From Flavivirga algicola (GTDB lineage: Bacteria > Bacteroidota > Bacteroidia > Flavobacteriales > Flavobacteriaceae): DNA of 64,000 nucleotides. The notes beneath the pieces were generated by a model. The model was not told the origin of the DNA, ran no database searches, and saw nothing but the letters and a program-made list of their open reading frames with translations. Position numbers and translations under genes: made by a program. Positions 45,701 through 52,799 of the stretch are shown here, piece after piece. The number at the start of each line of letters is the position of its first letter. Positions within the stretch are counted from its first letter, which is position 1. The DNA lies in contig NZ_JABBHF010000002.1 in assembly GCF_012910715.1 (NCBI RefSeq), positions 563,001 through 627,000 on the forward strand, in the 5' to 3' direction.

Positions 45701-45769
45701 GCCCATACTTAATTGGCTTGCCAAAAAAAGCAATAAAATTCCAAGTATTAGCGTAATTCTTTTTCTCAT
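42755..45769 (-). CDS. GH42-like clan GH-A glycosidase with T9SS sorting domain, copy 2
   Basis: Secreted 1004-residue relative of the protein at 31489. Signal peptide to about 23 (QLSMGQ), helical N-terminal domain (30-140), TIM barrel (155-510) with acid/base Glu291 in GYMLTNEPHW and nucleophile Glu468 in VNYNSESHF, then a trimerization-type domain (560-690). Extra sandwiches (about 770-920) follow and a T9SS type A domain (about 930-1004, IKAYPNPTTGVIELD...VKIVKK). The sorting domain means it is exported to or through the surface, while copy 1 probably stays periplasmic: an outside/inside pair. Element G lies upstream. Confidence 0.77.
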   Translation of the reverse strand: MRKRITLILGILLLFLASQLSMGQVRIPKIDIEDFTGTEEQAMEKMATLQELITQAENEGFDATKEKMAISLAEVFLFYAKWDEDNKSSLVSMFDGLHNFHETTPEKLAENLATYERSAVITVLDESIATLTGIINGDIVRNPIPNIDWSQISYNGNQMIFDGKPIYLADYSGKQGTAGPHKLTDFFGSYGGDYVDPRHVSKEDGTIVPWLRNELTTKPSGNFGTFFFGHRRTPDWLLQKYPEIETGRAYYTAYDISHPGAREVVGKLCAGIVPLTKGKNYTKQGYMLTNEPHWNLSGTWQVVEFSEHAKDSLRNWLENKHTDIANLNTLWGKNFASFDAVEIDDFPMPTSERGKPIWYDIMKFNQDRVTSWFKFFNNEVLKHDPDAKTHIKLIPGMWSGNGRHNGLDFEALTDMTVNIGNDAGAKNSLRWGAPKPWQDRYHYSWSDFAMSYDFFRSVSPNKVNYNSESHFIQSGGFTDLFLDPSYVRSVNWHAILQGMNSAKTWYWPRTTDGGYNSNEFEVAGSIVQQPRAVFELHSTFMDLNANSEHISALQHIKQHIRLFYSETSAINKSDHMSGLFELYESLYFEGQSIGFATENIIKKQPNSNWDVIAVFQTEYVTETELDALQLYLDNGGTVIIDAISLKKDEYGRSLTKTLNTNNGGVLLSASSTEDFTTKTLNLVNDKGHSPIFTLAETNDIGKKGCVWRSYVSNEGENIINIINIGKTEATLELGLKGNSNTLICTNLLTGEKLDDNFTMQPEVVYLFSVRERTVEDNRFTITTAGETCPDQDNGKINIVADIEQDYVVTFDGTDTSFTKDIALEGIQPGTYELCIKVEGSAVIKCYNLEIKAATSVSGTSKVDNKSGTMSVEVEEGTAPYTVLINDAVAYQTSATSFSVQVSQGDEVQIKTDVECEGLMLKRVDFLDNIKAYPNPTTGVIELDIPVLVESVSINIYGLQSQIISSQVYPVVSGKVQINLEDKPDGIYFAELLLDRPVNVKIVKK

Positions 45770-46183
45770 AAAATTCTTTTTTCTATAATTAACGCTTCAA
45801 TTTATAAGCTGATATTTGTCTATATATTATTAAAAAGCATGTTAATTTTTGTTCTAAAATTCCGATAAACAAATCTTAATATTCATTTTAAATTAAAAAT
45901 TGAAGCTTAAAGTTTGATGGCAAGTAAATGATTATTAAAAAAAAAGGTGTTTTGTTTTGTAAATTTTAAGTCTCTATTTGTAAATACTCGTTAACTACAA
46001 GCAGTGCAAATACTATTTGTAATAGCTACAAAATCGATAATACGACTTAATAAAGATTAGCACATTGGAGTTCTTCCTTATTAAAATAAATTCGTTGTCT
46101 TTAATTTAGCTTCAGTGGTTTAAACCAAAGCTCATTTTTTCTAAAAATGCGGAAAAAGCACAAGAATCTACTTCTTGATTTCC
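45770..46183. other. 414-bp intergenic region between locus 1 and the cofactor operon
   Basis: AT-rich with no coding ORF. It contains element G (45959-45987) for the GH42-like gene. CAAATCTT at 45870-45877 is a partial -7 box in sense orientation. No clear terminator for the CobW-type gene was found. Confidence 0.5.
45959..45987 (-). promoter_or_regulatory. Putative activator site G
   Basis: Sense strand: two identical ATTTAC hexamers begin exactly 21 bp apart around AAATAGAGACTT. The best copy of the element. It lies 190 bp before the T9SS GH42-like start. Confidence 0.6.
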
Positions 46184-47080
46184 TTATACTAAACTTACTT
46201 TTATAGCCTTTTTAAGTATAAAAGGTGTACTTCCTGGACCAATGGTTAAAAGTTTTGCACCAGTTACAGGAATACCATTGAATGGCCTAATATGTATTTC
46301 TCCATCAGGCTTTCGTTCAAAATAAGTATAATTTTCATCGTGCCCAATTTTGGTACAACCTTTAACTCGAAGTATACTTTTTGGTAGCGAAGCACAAATT
46401 TTATAAATACTGTCTCTATGAGGTAGATTGGGTAAATCTGTTGAACAAGAAGCCCAATGTGCTTTTAAATGTTCGAATTCTTTAGCGGTATTGGTAGATG
46501 GTAAAAGCTTAGGAAGCAGCTCTACTTCGATGTCATCTATTTCAATGATTTTAGATGTTGGATTGAGTACTTTAAGTTCTTGAATAACTTTAGATTTCCT
46601 ATCTAATGGTATATTTTCTAGATGCGTTAAAACAATAAGTGATGATACTTGAATTTGATTAGATTCAAGTTCGTTATGCTTTCCACGTTGTTGCCAATTT
46701 TTTACATCAACTACAGATATTTGAATAGGAGGAAGAAACCTATCGTTAAGACCAACACCAAGAAATTCAATAAGTGAGCACGCATCAAAGGTACCATTGG
46801 CTTCAATAAGGGTGATGCCTTTTTTTCGTTCAGGAATTCTATTCACTATATTTCTAAGCTCCATAATGCCACTACAACAAATACAACTACCACTTAAGGC
46901 CTTAATAGTCTTTTGCTCAATTTGTTTGGTAAACTGTTGCGTATCCATATTGGCATTTTCATAATCATTGAGAATAATAAATGGATGCCAACCTTTATCA
47001 CTAAAATCATCAATTAAGTACTTTAAAAGTGTCGTTTTTCCAGCTCCTAAAAAACCTACAATGGTAATGATTGCTTCCAT
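46184..47080 (-). CDS. CobW/COG0523-family G3E GTPase, putative metal chaperone
   Basis: A 298-residue SIMIBI-class GTPase. The P-loop is GFLGAGKTTL (9-18) at the extreme N-terminus, the metal-binding CxCC motif is SCICCSG (65-71), and EANG near 94-97 and LTHLEN (NKxD-like, degenerate) complete the fold. COG0523 proteins deliver zinc or other metals to client enzymes; many are Zur-controlled and lie beside folE copies, as here. The C-terminal domain is a short CobW_C type. Last gene of the minus-strand operon. Confidence 0.88.
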   Translation of the reverse strand: MEAIITIVGFLGAGKTTLLKYLIDDFSDKGWHPFIILNDYENANMDTQQFTKQIEQKTIKALSGSCICCSGIMELRNIVNRIPERKKGITLIEANGTFDACSLIEFLGVGLNDRFLPPIQISVVDVKNWQQRGKHNELESNQIQVSSLIVLTHLENIPLDRKSKVIQELKVLNPTSKIIEIDDIEVELLPKLLPSTNTAKEFEHLKAHWASCSTDLPNLPHRDSIYKICASLPKSILRVKGCTKIGHDENYTYFERKPDGEIHIRPFNGIPVTGAKLLTIGPGSTPFILKKAIKVSLV

Positions 47081-47098
47081 AATTTTGGTTTGGGTCTT

Positions 47099-47632
47099 TT
47101 ATTTTTTCTTTGGTCTAAATGGCTTTATGACGTTTTCATCGCATTTTAGAAATGGCCCATCCATAAGGTCAATGCAATAAGGAACAGCAGGAAAAACAGC
47201 ATCTAAACATTCTCTAATTGACTTTGGTTTTCCTGGTAAATTGATAATTAGACTACTTCCTCTTAGTCCAGCGGTTTGTCTAGATAGAATAGCCGTAGGT
47301 ACGTACTTTAAAGATTCAACTCTCATAAGCTCACCAAACCCTGGTATCATGCGATCGCATACAGCTTCGGTAGCCTCTGGTGTCACACCTCTTTTTGCAG
47401 GTCCAGTGCCTCCTGTTGTAACTATCAAGCAACATTTTTCATTATCGGCCATATTGATAATCGCCTTTTCAATAATGTCTTGTTCATCAGGAACTATTTT
47501 ATAAACATCGTCCCAATCTGAAATCAAATAATCGTTTAACGTATTTATGATGGCTTTTCCGCTTACATCTTCGTAAACCCCGGCACTTGCTCTATCGCTT
47601 ACGGTAATGATTCCTATTTTTATTGTTGACAT
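47099..47632 (-). CDS. mogA: Molybdopterin adenylyltransferase MogA-like
   Basis: Molybdenum-cofactor enzyme that adenylates molybdopterin before metal insertion. The 177-residue protein covers a complete MoCF-binding domain: IGIITVSDRASAGVYEDVSG (6-25), the MPT/ATP loop TTGGTGPAKRGVTPEAT (70-86), EAVCDRMIPGFGELMR and RQTAGLRGSSLIINLPGKP. Length and motifs match MogA rather than MoeA. No other moa/moe gene is in the window, so its presence beside a metal chaperone and FolE is notable. Confidence 0.88.
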   Translation of the reverse strand: MSTIKIGIITVSDRASAGVYEDVSGKAIINTLNDYLISDWDDVYKIVPDEQDIIEKAIINMADNEKCCLIVTTGGTGPAKRGVTPEATEAVCDRMIPGFGELMRVESLKYVPTAILSRQTAGLRGSSLIINLPGKPKSIRECLDAVFPAVPYCIDLMDGPFLKCDENVIKPFRPKKK

Positions 47633-47650
47633 AATTATTTGTCTTTACTT

Positions 47651-47848
47651 TTATTTTAGTTTATTGTTTTCCTTACCTGAGCATTCAAGTTTAAACGATA
47701 TAGCTCCTTCTTTAAAAGCATAAAGTTTATCTAAAAATACATTGGTGAATACTTCACATTCTAACCTAGTTTCTTTAAGTGAACCAATTTTAACAACGCC
47801 TTCTCCTCAAGTAATTTGGGCATCTATTACCTGTTTTTTTGTTATCAT
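47651..47848 (-). pseudogene. Small NTF2-like ORF with an in-frame TGA (broken)
   Basis: Reading from ATG at 47848 (2 bp after the folE stop) gives 13 codons (MITKKQVIDAQIT), a TGA at 47809-47807, then 51 open codons to TAA at 47651: GEGVVKIGSLKETR, CEVFTNVFLDKLYAFKEGAI. The pattern AQ-x-x-W-GEGVVKIG...FLDxLYAF resembles a family of short NTF2-fold proteins I recall with a conserved Trp before GEG, so TGG to TGA is the simplest explanation. The 3' part also looks shorter than that family. Selenocysteine was considered and found unlikely. It lies inside the operon between folE and mogA. Confidence 0.55.
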
Positions 47849-47850
47849 TA

Positions 47851-48513
47851 TTATAGTGTTTGATTATTAATAACATTTAAAAATTCATCACGATATACTT
47901 TGTTTTCAAAGCAACCTCCATATTCTACAGTGGTAGTAAAGCTATCTTTGTCTTTTATACCTCTTGAAGACACACATAAGTGTTTTGCTGAAATCATGAC
48001 CATCACATCTTTAGTTTCTAAAACATTTTGAAGGTCTCTTAAGATTTGTAATGATAAGCGTTCCTGAACTTGAGGACGATGCGCATAATAATCTACCAAC
48101 CTGTTTATTTTTGAAAGTCCCACAACTTTGTCTTTAGGTAAATAAGCAATGTGAGCATGACCAGTTATTGGTAAAAAATGATGTTCGCAAGCAGAGTCTA
48201 TGGTTATATTTTGTTCCACCAACATCTTATTATAACCATATTTGTTTTCAAAAGTTGATAGTTTGGGTTTATTTTTAGGATCTAAGCCATAGAATAATTC
48301 CTTAACATACATTTTGGCTACTCTATAAGGTGTGCCTGATAAACTATCATCTGTTAAATCAAGGCCCAACTCTTTCATTATTATTTCAAAATGATGTTCA
48401 ATATTTTTAATTTTTTCATTATCAGATTTATCAAAAGCGTCTAAGCGTAAAGGCGTTTCAACACTCGAAGCCATATGATTATTGCCTATTATTTCTATGT
48501 GTTCTTTATCCAT
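47851..48513 (-). CDS. folE: GTP cyclohydrolase I (FolE type)
   Basis: Converts GTP to dihydroneopterin triphosphate, the first step of folate/pterin synthesis. The 220-residue protein has all hallmarks: TPYRVAKMYVKELFYGL, the zinc ligands Cys109 and His112 in DSACEHHFLPITG, and Cys180 in AKHLCVSSRGIKD, with SFTTTVEYGGCF near the end. Numbering is one off from E. coli FolE. It overlaps the MerC-like gene by 8 bp, so the two are co-translated. In this operon, with a COG0523 GTPase, it may be a paralog used under metal limitation rather than the housekeeping copy. Confidence 0.95.
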   Translation of the reverse strand: MDKEHIEIIGNNHMASSVETPLRLDAFDKSDNEKIKNIEHHFEIIMKELGLDLTDDSLSGTPYRVAKMYVKELFYGLDPKNKPKLSTFENKYGYNKMLVEQNITIDSACEHHFLPITGHAHIAYLPKDKVVGLSKINRLVDYYAHRPQVQERLSLQILRDLQNVLETKDVMVMISAKHLCVSSRGIKDKDSFTTTVEYGGCFENKVYRDEFLNVINNQTL

Positions 48514-48910
48514 GATTTATACAACAATTTTCTGTTTTACATTGACAATACTTCAAGTTGTACAAATGCAGAGCTACTAATGCTAGTGCAGGTGTATATG
48601 TAAGACCCTCTGGTACGTGATAAATGCCTAACATTTCATTTAAAATAACTAGAAATAAAGCACTCCAGCTCAACCACAATAAAGGTTTCATAAAGTTTTT
48701 AGAGGTGGTTTTGGTAGATCTATATACTGCAAAGAAAGAAATGAATAAGAAAAAATAATCTAAACTTTTCCACCAAGTAGGAGTTGTAGAGCAACCATGT
48801 TCGGCACAAGTATGTGCTATAAATAGTAATGGGGTGGCTATACAATGTACCATACATAAAGTACTTGCTATTGCTCCTAAGGTATCGGGTTTTTTAGTAA
48901 TTAATCTCAT
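48506..48910 (-). CDS. MerC-domain membrane protein
   Basis: Integral membrane protein of the MerC family with four helices and the Cys pattern TLCMVHCIATPLLF near residues 17-30, plus CAEHGC in the next loop and a Cys-rich tail (YCQCKTENCC). I chose Met at 48910 (MRLITKKPDTLG) over 48955 because the longer start would place codons across the palindromic operator at 48926-48938. MerC proteins move mercury in resistance operons, but in Flavobacteria solitary copies near Zur-type sites may handle zinc or another thiophilic metal. First gene of the operon. Confidence 0.8.
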   Translation of the reverse strand: MRLITKKPDTLGAIASTLCMVHCIATPLLFIAHTCAEHGCSTTPTWWKSLDYFFLFISFFAVYRSTKTTSKNFMKPLLWLSWSALFLVILNEMLGIYHVPEGLTYTPALALVALHLYNLKYCQCKTENCCINHG

Positions 48911-48925
48911 TAAATGCTTTTTAAC

Positions 48926-48979
48926 GCAACTTAGTTGCAAATATAAATATAACATTTGTTATTGCAACAAAGTTGTAAT
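48926..48979 (-). promoter_or_regulatory. Tandem palindromic operators (Zur/Fur-like) before the merC-folE operon
   Basis: Two dyads: GCAAC-TTA-GTTGC at 48926-48938 (perfect, 5-3-5) and TTGCAAC-AAA-GTTGTAA at 48962-48978 (7-3-7 with one mismatch), centres 38 bp apart. Both share the GCAAC/GTTGC core, so one dimeric regulator probably binds both. The genes downstream (metal transporter, folE, COG0523) make a zinc-responsive Fur-family repressor the best guess. It lies 16-69 bp upstream of the chosen merC start. Confidence 0.6.
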
Positions 48980-49416
48980 AAATTTGTTCTATGGGTATTA
49001 TTAGGAAAATACAAGCTGTTGAAGCATTACTTTCTGAACTTGTGGAGAAGTTGAACACTTACCCATAAACACCTCTTTATCACCTATTAATGGCTATAAA
49101 GTTGAATCTATAAATTTACTACTGGTGGGTGAGTGTTACAAGTGCTCATGATTATTACGCTCAAGATCAAACCGTATCTTTACCTAATTAGAAAATGAGT
49201 GTTTTTTTCTAAAAGCAAAATGTACAAATCGTGTTTTAAAAAACTATTGTTTGACATCAAACAAAATGACATGAATAAATATTAAAAAAACTGACAATCA
49301 AATAATTATCGAAATTTTTATTTTACCTGATTTAGACGGGGTGACAGAACTAAATCTATAGCCCGTCATCTAATATTATTAGTGATAATTACATAATAAT
49401 CATTTTGATTGTTCTC
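48980..49416. other. 437-bp region without an assigned gene
   Basis: A 25-codon plus-strand ORF at 48991-49068 (MGIIRKIQAVEALLSELVEK...) has no stop-free continuation and is not recognised. The stretch 49120-49190 reads WVSVTSAHDYYAQDQ in one frame, possibly a decayed gene. Nothing else was seen. Confidence 0.4.
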
Positions 49417-51051
49417 TTATTTGTACACAAACCAATCAAAATAAGCTTTATTTTTTGACAGTTTATTTGAGCTAGTTGCATACATTCCAATATATAAACC
49501 ATTAAACCTTACTCCTATTTCATCAGCTAGGTTTGAAAGGTCTTGGGATTCTCCTACCTGCTCAAATTTCAAACCATCTTCACTAAAACTAAATGTAGCT
49601 AGGTTAGGTTTATACGCTTCTATTTTAAGGATAACACGTGTACTTTTAAATTTTATTTTAGCAATAGTCTTTTTTCCTTCAATTGTATTTTTTATTAATA
49701 CTATGGAATCTTTTTGCTTTAAAAACTGGAAGTTAGAATTTGCATTTCTGTACAACACAATTCCAGCTTTTTCATGTTTATTTTTGGGCTTAAACTTCAT
49801 TGTTGTTTTTGCAATAAATTCATGATTAGTAACACGTTTAGCTATGAAACTTGGATTAGATAAACGCTCTATTTTTTTGGGTCGAACATCTAAAACTAAT
49901 TCGTCTTCCTTGAAACTATACCATTTATATTGGGGCGTTCTTAAAAAGTTCCATTCAGAATTTAACTCATTAGATTGAAAATTATCAATAGTGTTATTTA
50001 ATTTATTCGGAGACCATGGTAAATCAGGGCACATATTTTTACTTTCTAAAATGCCGATTTCTGGATTGAATAAAGGGGTTTGCTCTTGAAAAGTAACTGA
50101 TACCAAATAAGTTTCTCTTGCTAAAATAGAATACCCATCAACTCTATGTTTAGCATGTAACACCGCCCACCAATCTCCTTTTTGAGTTTGCACCAAATCT
50201 GTATGACCTACAGCCCAAAGAGGGTAGTTTTTTCCTAAATGTCGATGTGTAAACACAGGGTTTGCTTGATCTGCTATGTATGGCCCCCATAAATTATCGC
50301 TATGAAAAACTGTAGTAGCATGATTATGTGAAGATCCTCCTTCTGCAACCATAAGCAAATATTTACCATTGATTTTGTATAAGTGTGGTGCCTCTGTCCA
50401 ACGTGCATTTATAGCGTGACCATAGGTTAGTGTTTTTCTTTCTCCAATAAGTTTCCCTTTTTCCAAATCAATTTCTTGCATCCAAATGAATGATTCTCCA
50501 ATCCATCTTCTGGTATTCTCACTTACGTTTTCATTTCCTATGTAATAACATTGTCCATCATCATCCCAAAAAAGAGAAGGGTCTATCCCAGGTGCTTCTT
50601 CTAACCAAATTGGATGAGACCAAGGTCCTGTTGGAGATTTAGAGGTGATATAAAAATTACCACCACATTCTACACAAGTAGAAATAATATAGAAAATTCC
50701 TGAATGATATCGAATTGTTGGGGCATAAATACCTCGAGAATTATTGACGTTAGAATGAATATTTATCTGGGTTTTATTTGTGAGACCATGACCAATTAGT
50801 TTCCAATTTACCAAATCTTTACTATGGTGAATTGGAATGGCTGGAAACCACTCAAAAGAAGAATTTACCATATAGTAGTCATCTCCAACTCTGCAAATAC
50901 TGGGGTCTGGATAAAACCCTGATAATATTGGGTTTTGATAGTATTTGGGGACACTTTGAGAATAGCTATCATTGCAAAATAATCCAAATACACTTATTAT
51001 AAGAAGGAAAATACCCTGTAAACATTTCATATAATTATCCGCTAATTTCAT
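49417..51051 (-). CDS. GH43-family glycoside hydrolase with C-terminal beta-sandwich (xylosidase/arabinofuranosidase type)
   Basis: Inverting five-bladed beta-propeller enzyme, 544 residues, signal peptide ending near DSYSQ (Met8 is an alternative start). Catalytic triad: Asp49 in SGFYPDPSICRVG (general base), Asp157 in PGIDPSLFWDDDG (pKa modulator), Glu220 in RWTEAPHLYKING (acid). After the propeller (35-335) a concanavalin-like GH43_C2-type domain (about 350-544, starting DNFQSNELNSEWNFLRTP) is typical of beta-xylosidases. It is the last gene of locus 2, after the sulfatase (122 bp, weak hairpin at 51080-51113). Xylose or arabinose branches on the target are inferred. Confidence 0.87.
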   Translation of the reverse strand: MKLADNYMKCLQGIFLLIISVFGLFCNDSYSQSVPKYYQNPILSGFYPDPSICRVGDDYYMVNSSFEWFPAIPIHHSKDLVNWKLIGHGLTNKTQINIHSNVNNSRGIYAPTIRYHSGIFYIISTCVECGGNFYITSKSPTGPWSHPIWLEEAPGIDPSLFWDDDGQCYYIGNENVSENTRRWIGESFIWMQEIDLEKGKLIGERKTLTYGHAINARWTEAPHLYKINGKYLLMVAEGGSSHNHATTVFHSDNLWGPYIADQANPVFTHRHLGKNYPLWAVGHTDLVQTQKGDWWAVLHAKHRVDGYSILARETYLVSVTFQEQTPLFNPEIGILESKNMCPDLPWSPNKLNNTIDNFQSNELNSEWNFLRTPQYKWYSFKEDELVLDVRPKKIERLSNPSFIAKRVTNHEFIAKTTMKFKPKNKHEKAGIVLYRNANSNFQFLKQKDSIVLIKNTIEGKKTIAKIKFKSTRVILKIEAYKPNLATFSFSEDGLKFEQVGESQDLSNLADEIGVRFNGLYIGMYATSSNKLSKNKAYFDWFVYK

Positions 51052-51079
51052 GATTGTTCTTGGCTAAGTATTTTAAGGT

Positions 51080-51113
51080 AAGGGTAGCCAAAACTCCTAT
51101 AATGACTACCCTT
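51080..51113 (-). terminator. Weak hairpin between sulfatase and GH43 genes
   Basis: 8-bp stem AAGGGTAG / CTACCCTT with an 18-nt loop; no strong U-run on the minus strand. Could be a terminator or a processing site. Confidence 0.35.
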
Positions 51114-51172
51114 TCCTGTTAAACTAAAATTAAACTAACTACTTAAATGGTTATATAAACTTCTCAAAGAGC

Positions 51173-52624
51173 TTATTTTACACTATTTTCTTTTGGTGAT
51201 TTTGTTTTCATTCTCTTATTGAAAGTCTCCAATTTTTGTTTCAACTCTTCTAGTTTCATAGGATATTGATTAATTAGATTATTACTTTCAGAAATATCTT
51301 CCTTTACATTATAAAGTTCACAGGTATTCGTTTCAAAAAAATAAATGAGTTTCCAATCTCCTTTTTTTATGGCCTGACCTGGTGTCCAACCACTAGAATG
51401 GTAATGAGGATAATCCCAAAACAGCGCATCATGTATATCAAAATCTTCGTCCCCCATGATAACATTTAAATTTAAACCGTCTATATGCAAATCTGGGCGT
51501 TGTGGTAGCTCTAAAACATCCAAAATTGTCGGGAATAAGTCCATACTTATCACATCACTTTCTATTTTTTTCATCTCTGTTTTTCCTGGTTTTTTAATAA
51601 TTAGCGGGACTTTTATACCTCCTTCATATACCCAACCTTTTCCTGCCCTTAAAGGACGTACACTCGTTGGGGGATTATAATTTTTCTCCGTAGTTGTTAA
51701 TCCTCCATTATCAGATGTAAATACAATTAACGTATTATCCATTAAATCTAAATCTTCCAACTTTTTAATAAGTTTTCCAACATTAACATCTAAAGCATAT
51801 ATCATTGAAGCATACTCTGCATTATATTGATTCATAATGGTTTTACTAGGCCCTTCTTTTTGTTTGATGATAAGCGTGTCCTTTAAGTTTTTTCTTTTGT
51901 CCTCAAACTTTTTAAGATATTTTTTATTGGCTTCTATAGGTGTGTGAACAGTATAATATGCCAAATAGACTAAAAATGGGTTATCCTTATTAGTATCTAT
52001 AAAAGACATTGCTTCAATGGTTAATCTATCTGTAAGATATTCTCCTTCAGGACCATCAGTTAGTTTTGGGTTATTATATGGTGAATAATAACCCCCTGAG
52101 GGATGCCCCATGTGATGACCTCCTTTATTAATATCAAAACCTTGATCTTCTGGAAAAAAGCCAACATCACCCAAATGCCATTTCCCTGCAAAAAAGGTTT
52201 TATATTCTGCTTCTTTTAATACTTCTGCAAATGTTACTTCTTCTAAAGGTAATTGGTTTAGGTCTTGCGGACCTAATAAAGGTTTATCCTTAGGATCATG
52301 ACCAGGAAGCCAATCTGTAATACCAACTCGCGAAGGATATTTACCTGTCATAATAGCAGCTCGTGTTGGCGAACACACTGGATTTGGAGTATATGCATTT
52401 ACAAAAACGGCACTTTTTGATGCTAATTTATCTATATTCGGTGTTTCATAAAATGTACTGCCATAGCAACCCAAATCTTTCCACCCTAAATCATCTACCA
52501 AAATGAAAACGACATTTGTTTTTCCTTGAGATGGAATAACATGAGTCTCTTTTTCCTTTTCTTTATGTTTACATCCCCATATGAAGAGGCATAAAAATAT
52601 AATACTTCGTGTTGTCCTATTCAT
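51173..52624 (-). CDS. S1-family formylglycine sulfatase, lipoprotein, locus 2
   Basis: Exported sulfatase. Numbering from the longer in-frame ATG at 52684, the maturation motif is CSPTR (104-108) in PNPVCSPTRAAIMTGKYPSR, with metal ligands in ILVDDLGWKDLGCYG and GKWHLGDVG downstream. I start at Met21 (52624) because MNRTTRSIIFLCLFIWGC then gives a proper lipobox. Motifs VGITDWLPGHDPKDKP and YTVHTPIEANKKY suggest the S1_16-type group, which I assign with low certainty. It follows susD in the same direction across a hairpin (52715-52752), so it is part of locus 2. Confidence 0.88.
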   Translation of the reverse strand: MNRTTRSIIFLCLFIWGCKHKEKEKETHVIPSQGKTNVVFILVDDLGWKDLGCYGSTFYETPNIDKLASKSAVFVNAYTPNPVCSPTRAAIMTGKYPSRVGITDWLPGHDPKDKPLLGPQDLNQLPLEEVTFAEVLKEAEYKTFFAGKWHLGDVGFFPEDQGFDINKGGHHMGHPSGGYYSPYNNPKLTDGPEGEYLTDRLTIEAMSFIDTNKDNPFLVYLAYYTVHTPIEANKKYLKKFEDKRKNLKDTLIIKQKEGPSKTIMNQYNAEYASMIYALDVNVGKLIKKLEDLDLMDNTLIVFTSDNGGLTTTEKNYNPPTSVRPLRAGKGWVYEGGIKVPLIIKKPGKTEMKKIESDVISMDLFPTILDVLELPQRPDLHIDGLNLNVIMGDEDFDIHDALFWDYPHYHSSGWTPGQAIKKGDWKLIYFFETNTCELYNVKEDISESNNLINQYPMKLEELKQKLETFNKRMKTKSPKENSVK

Positions 52625-52714
52625 TTTATCTAGATTTTGATGAATTGCAAATGCATTCGTGATATCATTTAAGTGTGCTTCCATGCACGGTTATGTGAAA
52701 ATCATTACGTGAAT

Positions 52715-52752
52715 AGAATATTGGAGCATAATTTTCAATACTCCAATATTCT
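52715..52752 (-). terminator. Hairpin after susD, locus 2
   Basis: Perfect 12-bp stem AGAATATTGGAG / CTCCAATATTCT with a 14-nt loop. No U-run follows on the minus strand, so partial attenuation or 3'-end protection of the susCD mRNA is as likely as full termination. It plays the same positional role as the terminator at 16906. Confidence 0.6.
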
Positions 52753-52799
52753 TTCTCACTTGATTGGATGTAGTTTTATTTTAAGTACTACCATTTATA

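Noticed and set aside
47807-47809. TGA as a selenocysteine codon
   Set aside because: The position aligns with a likely Trp rather than Cys, no SECIS-like hairpin was evident, and selenoproteins are not expected in this group.
48955-48955. Longer MerC start giving MLYLYLQLSCVKKHL
   Set aside because: It would run through the palindromic operator; Met at 48910 gives a normal MerC N-terminus.
48991-49068. Short ORF MGIIRKIQAVEALLSELVEK on the plus strand
   Set aside because: Only 25 codons, no recognisable family and no supported continuation.
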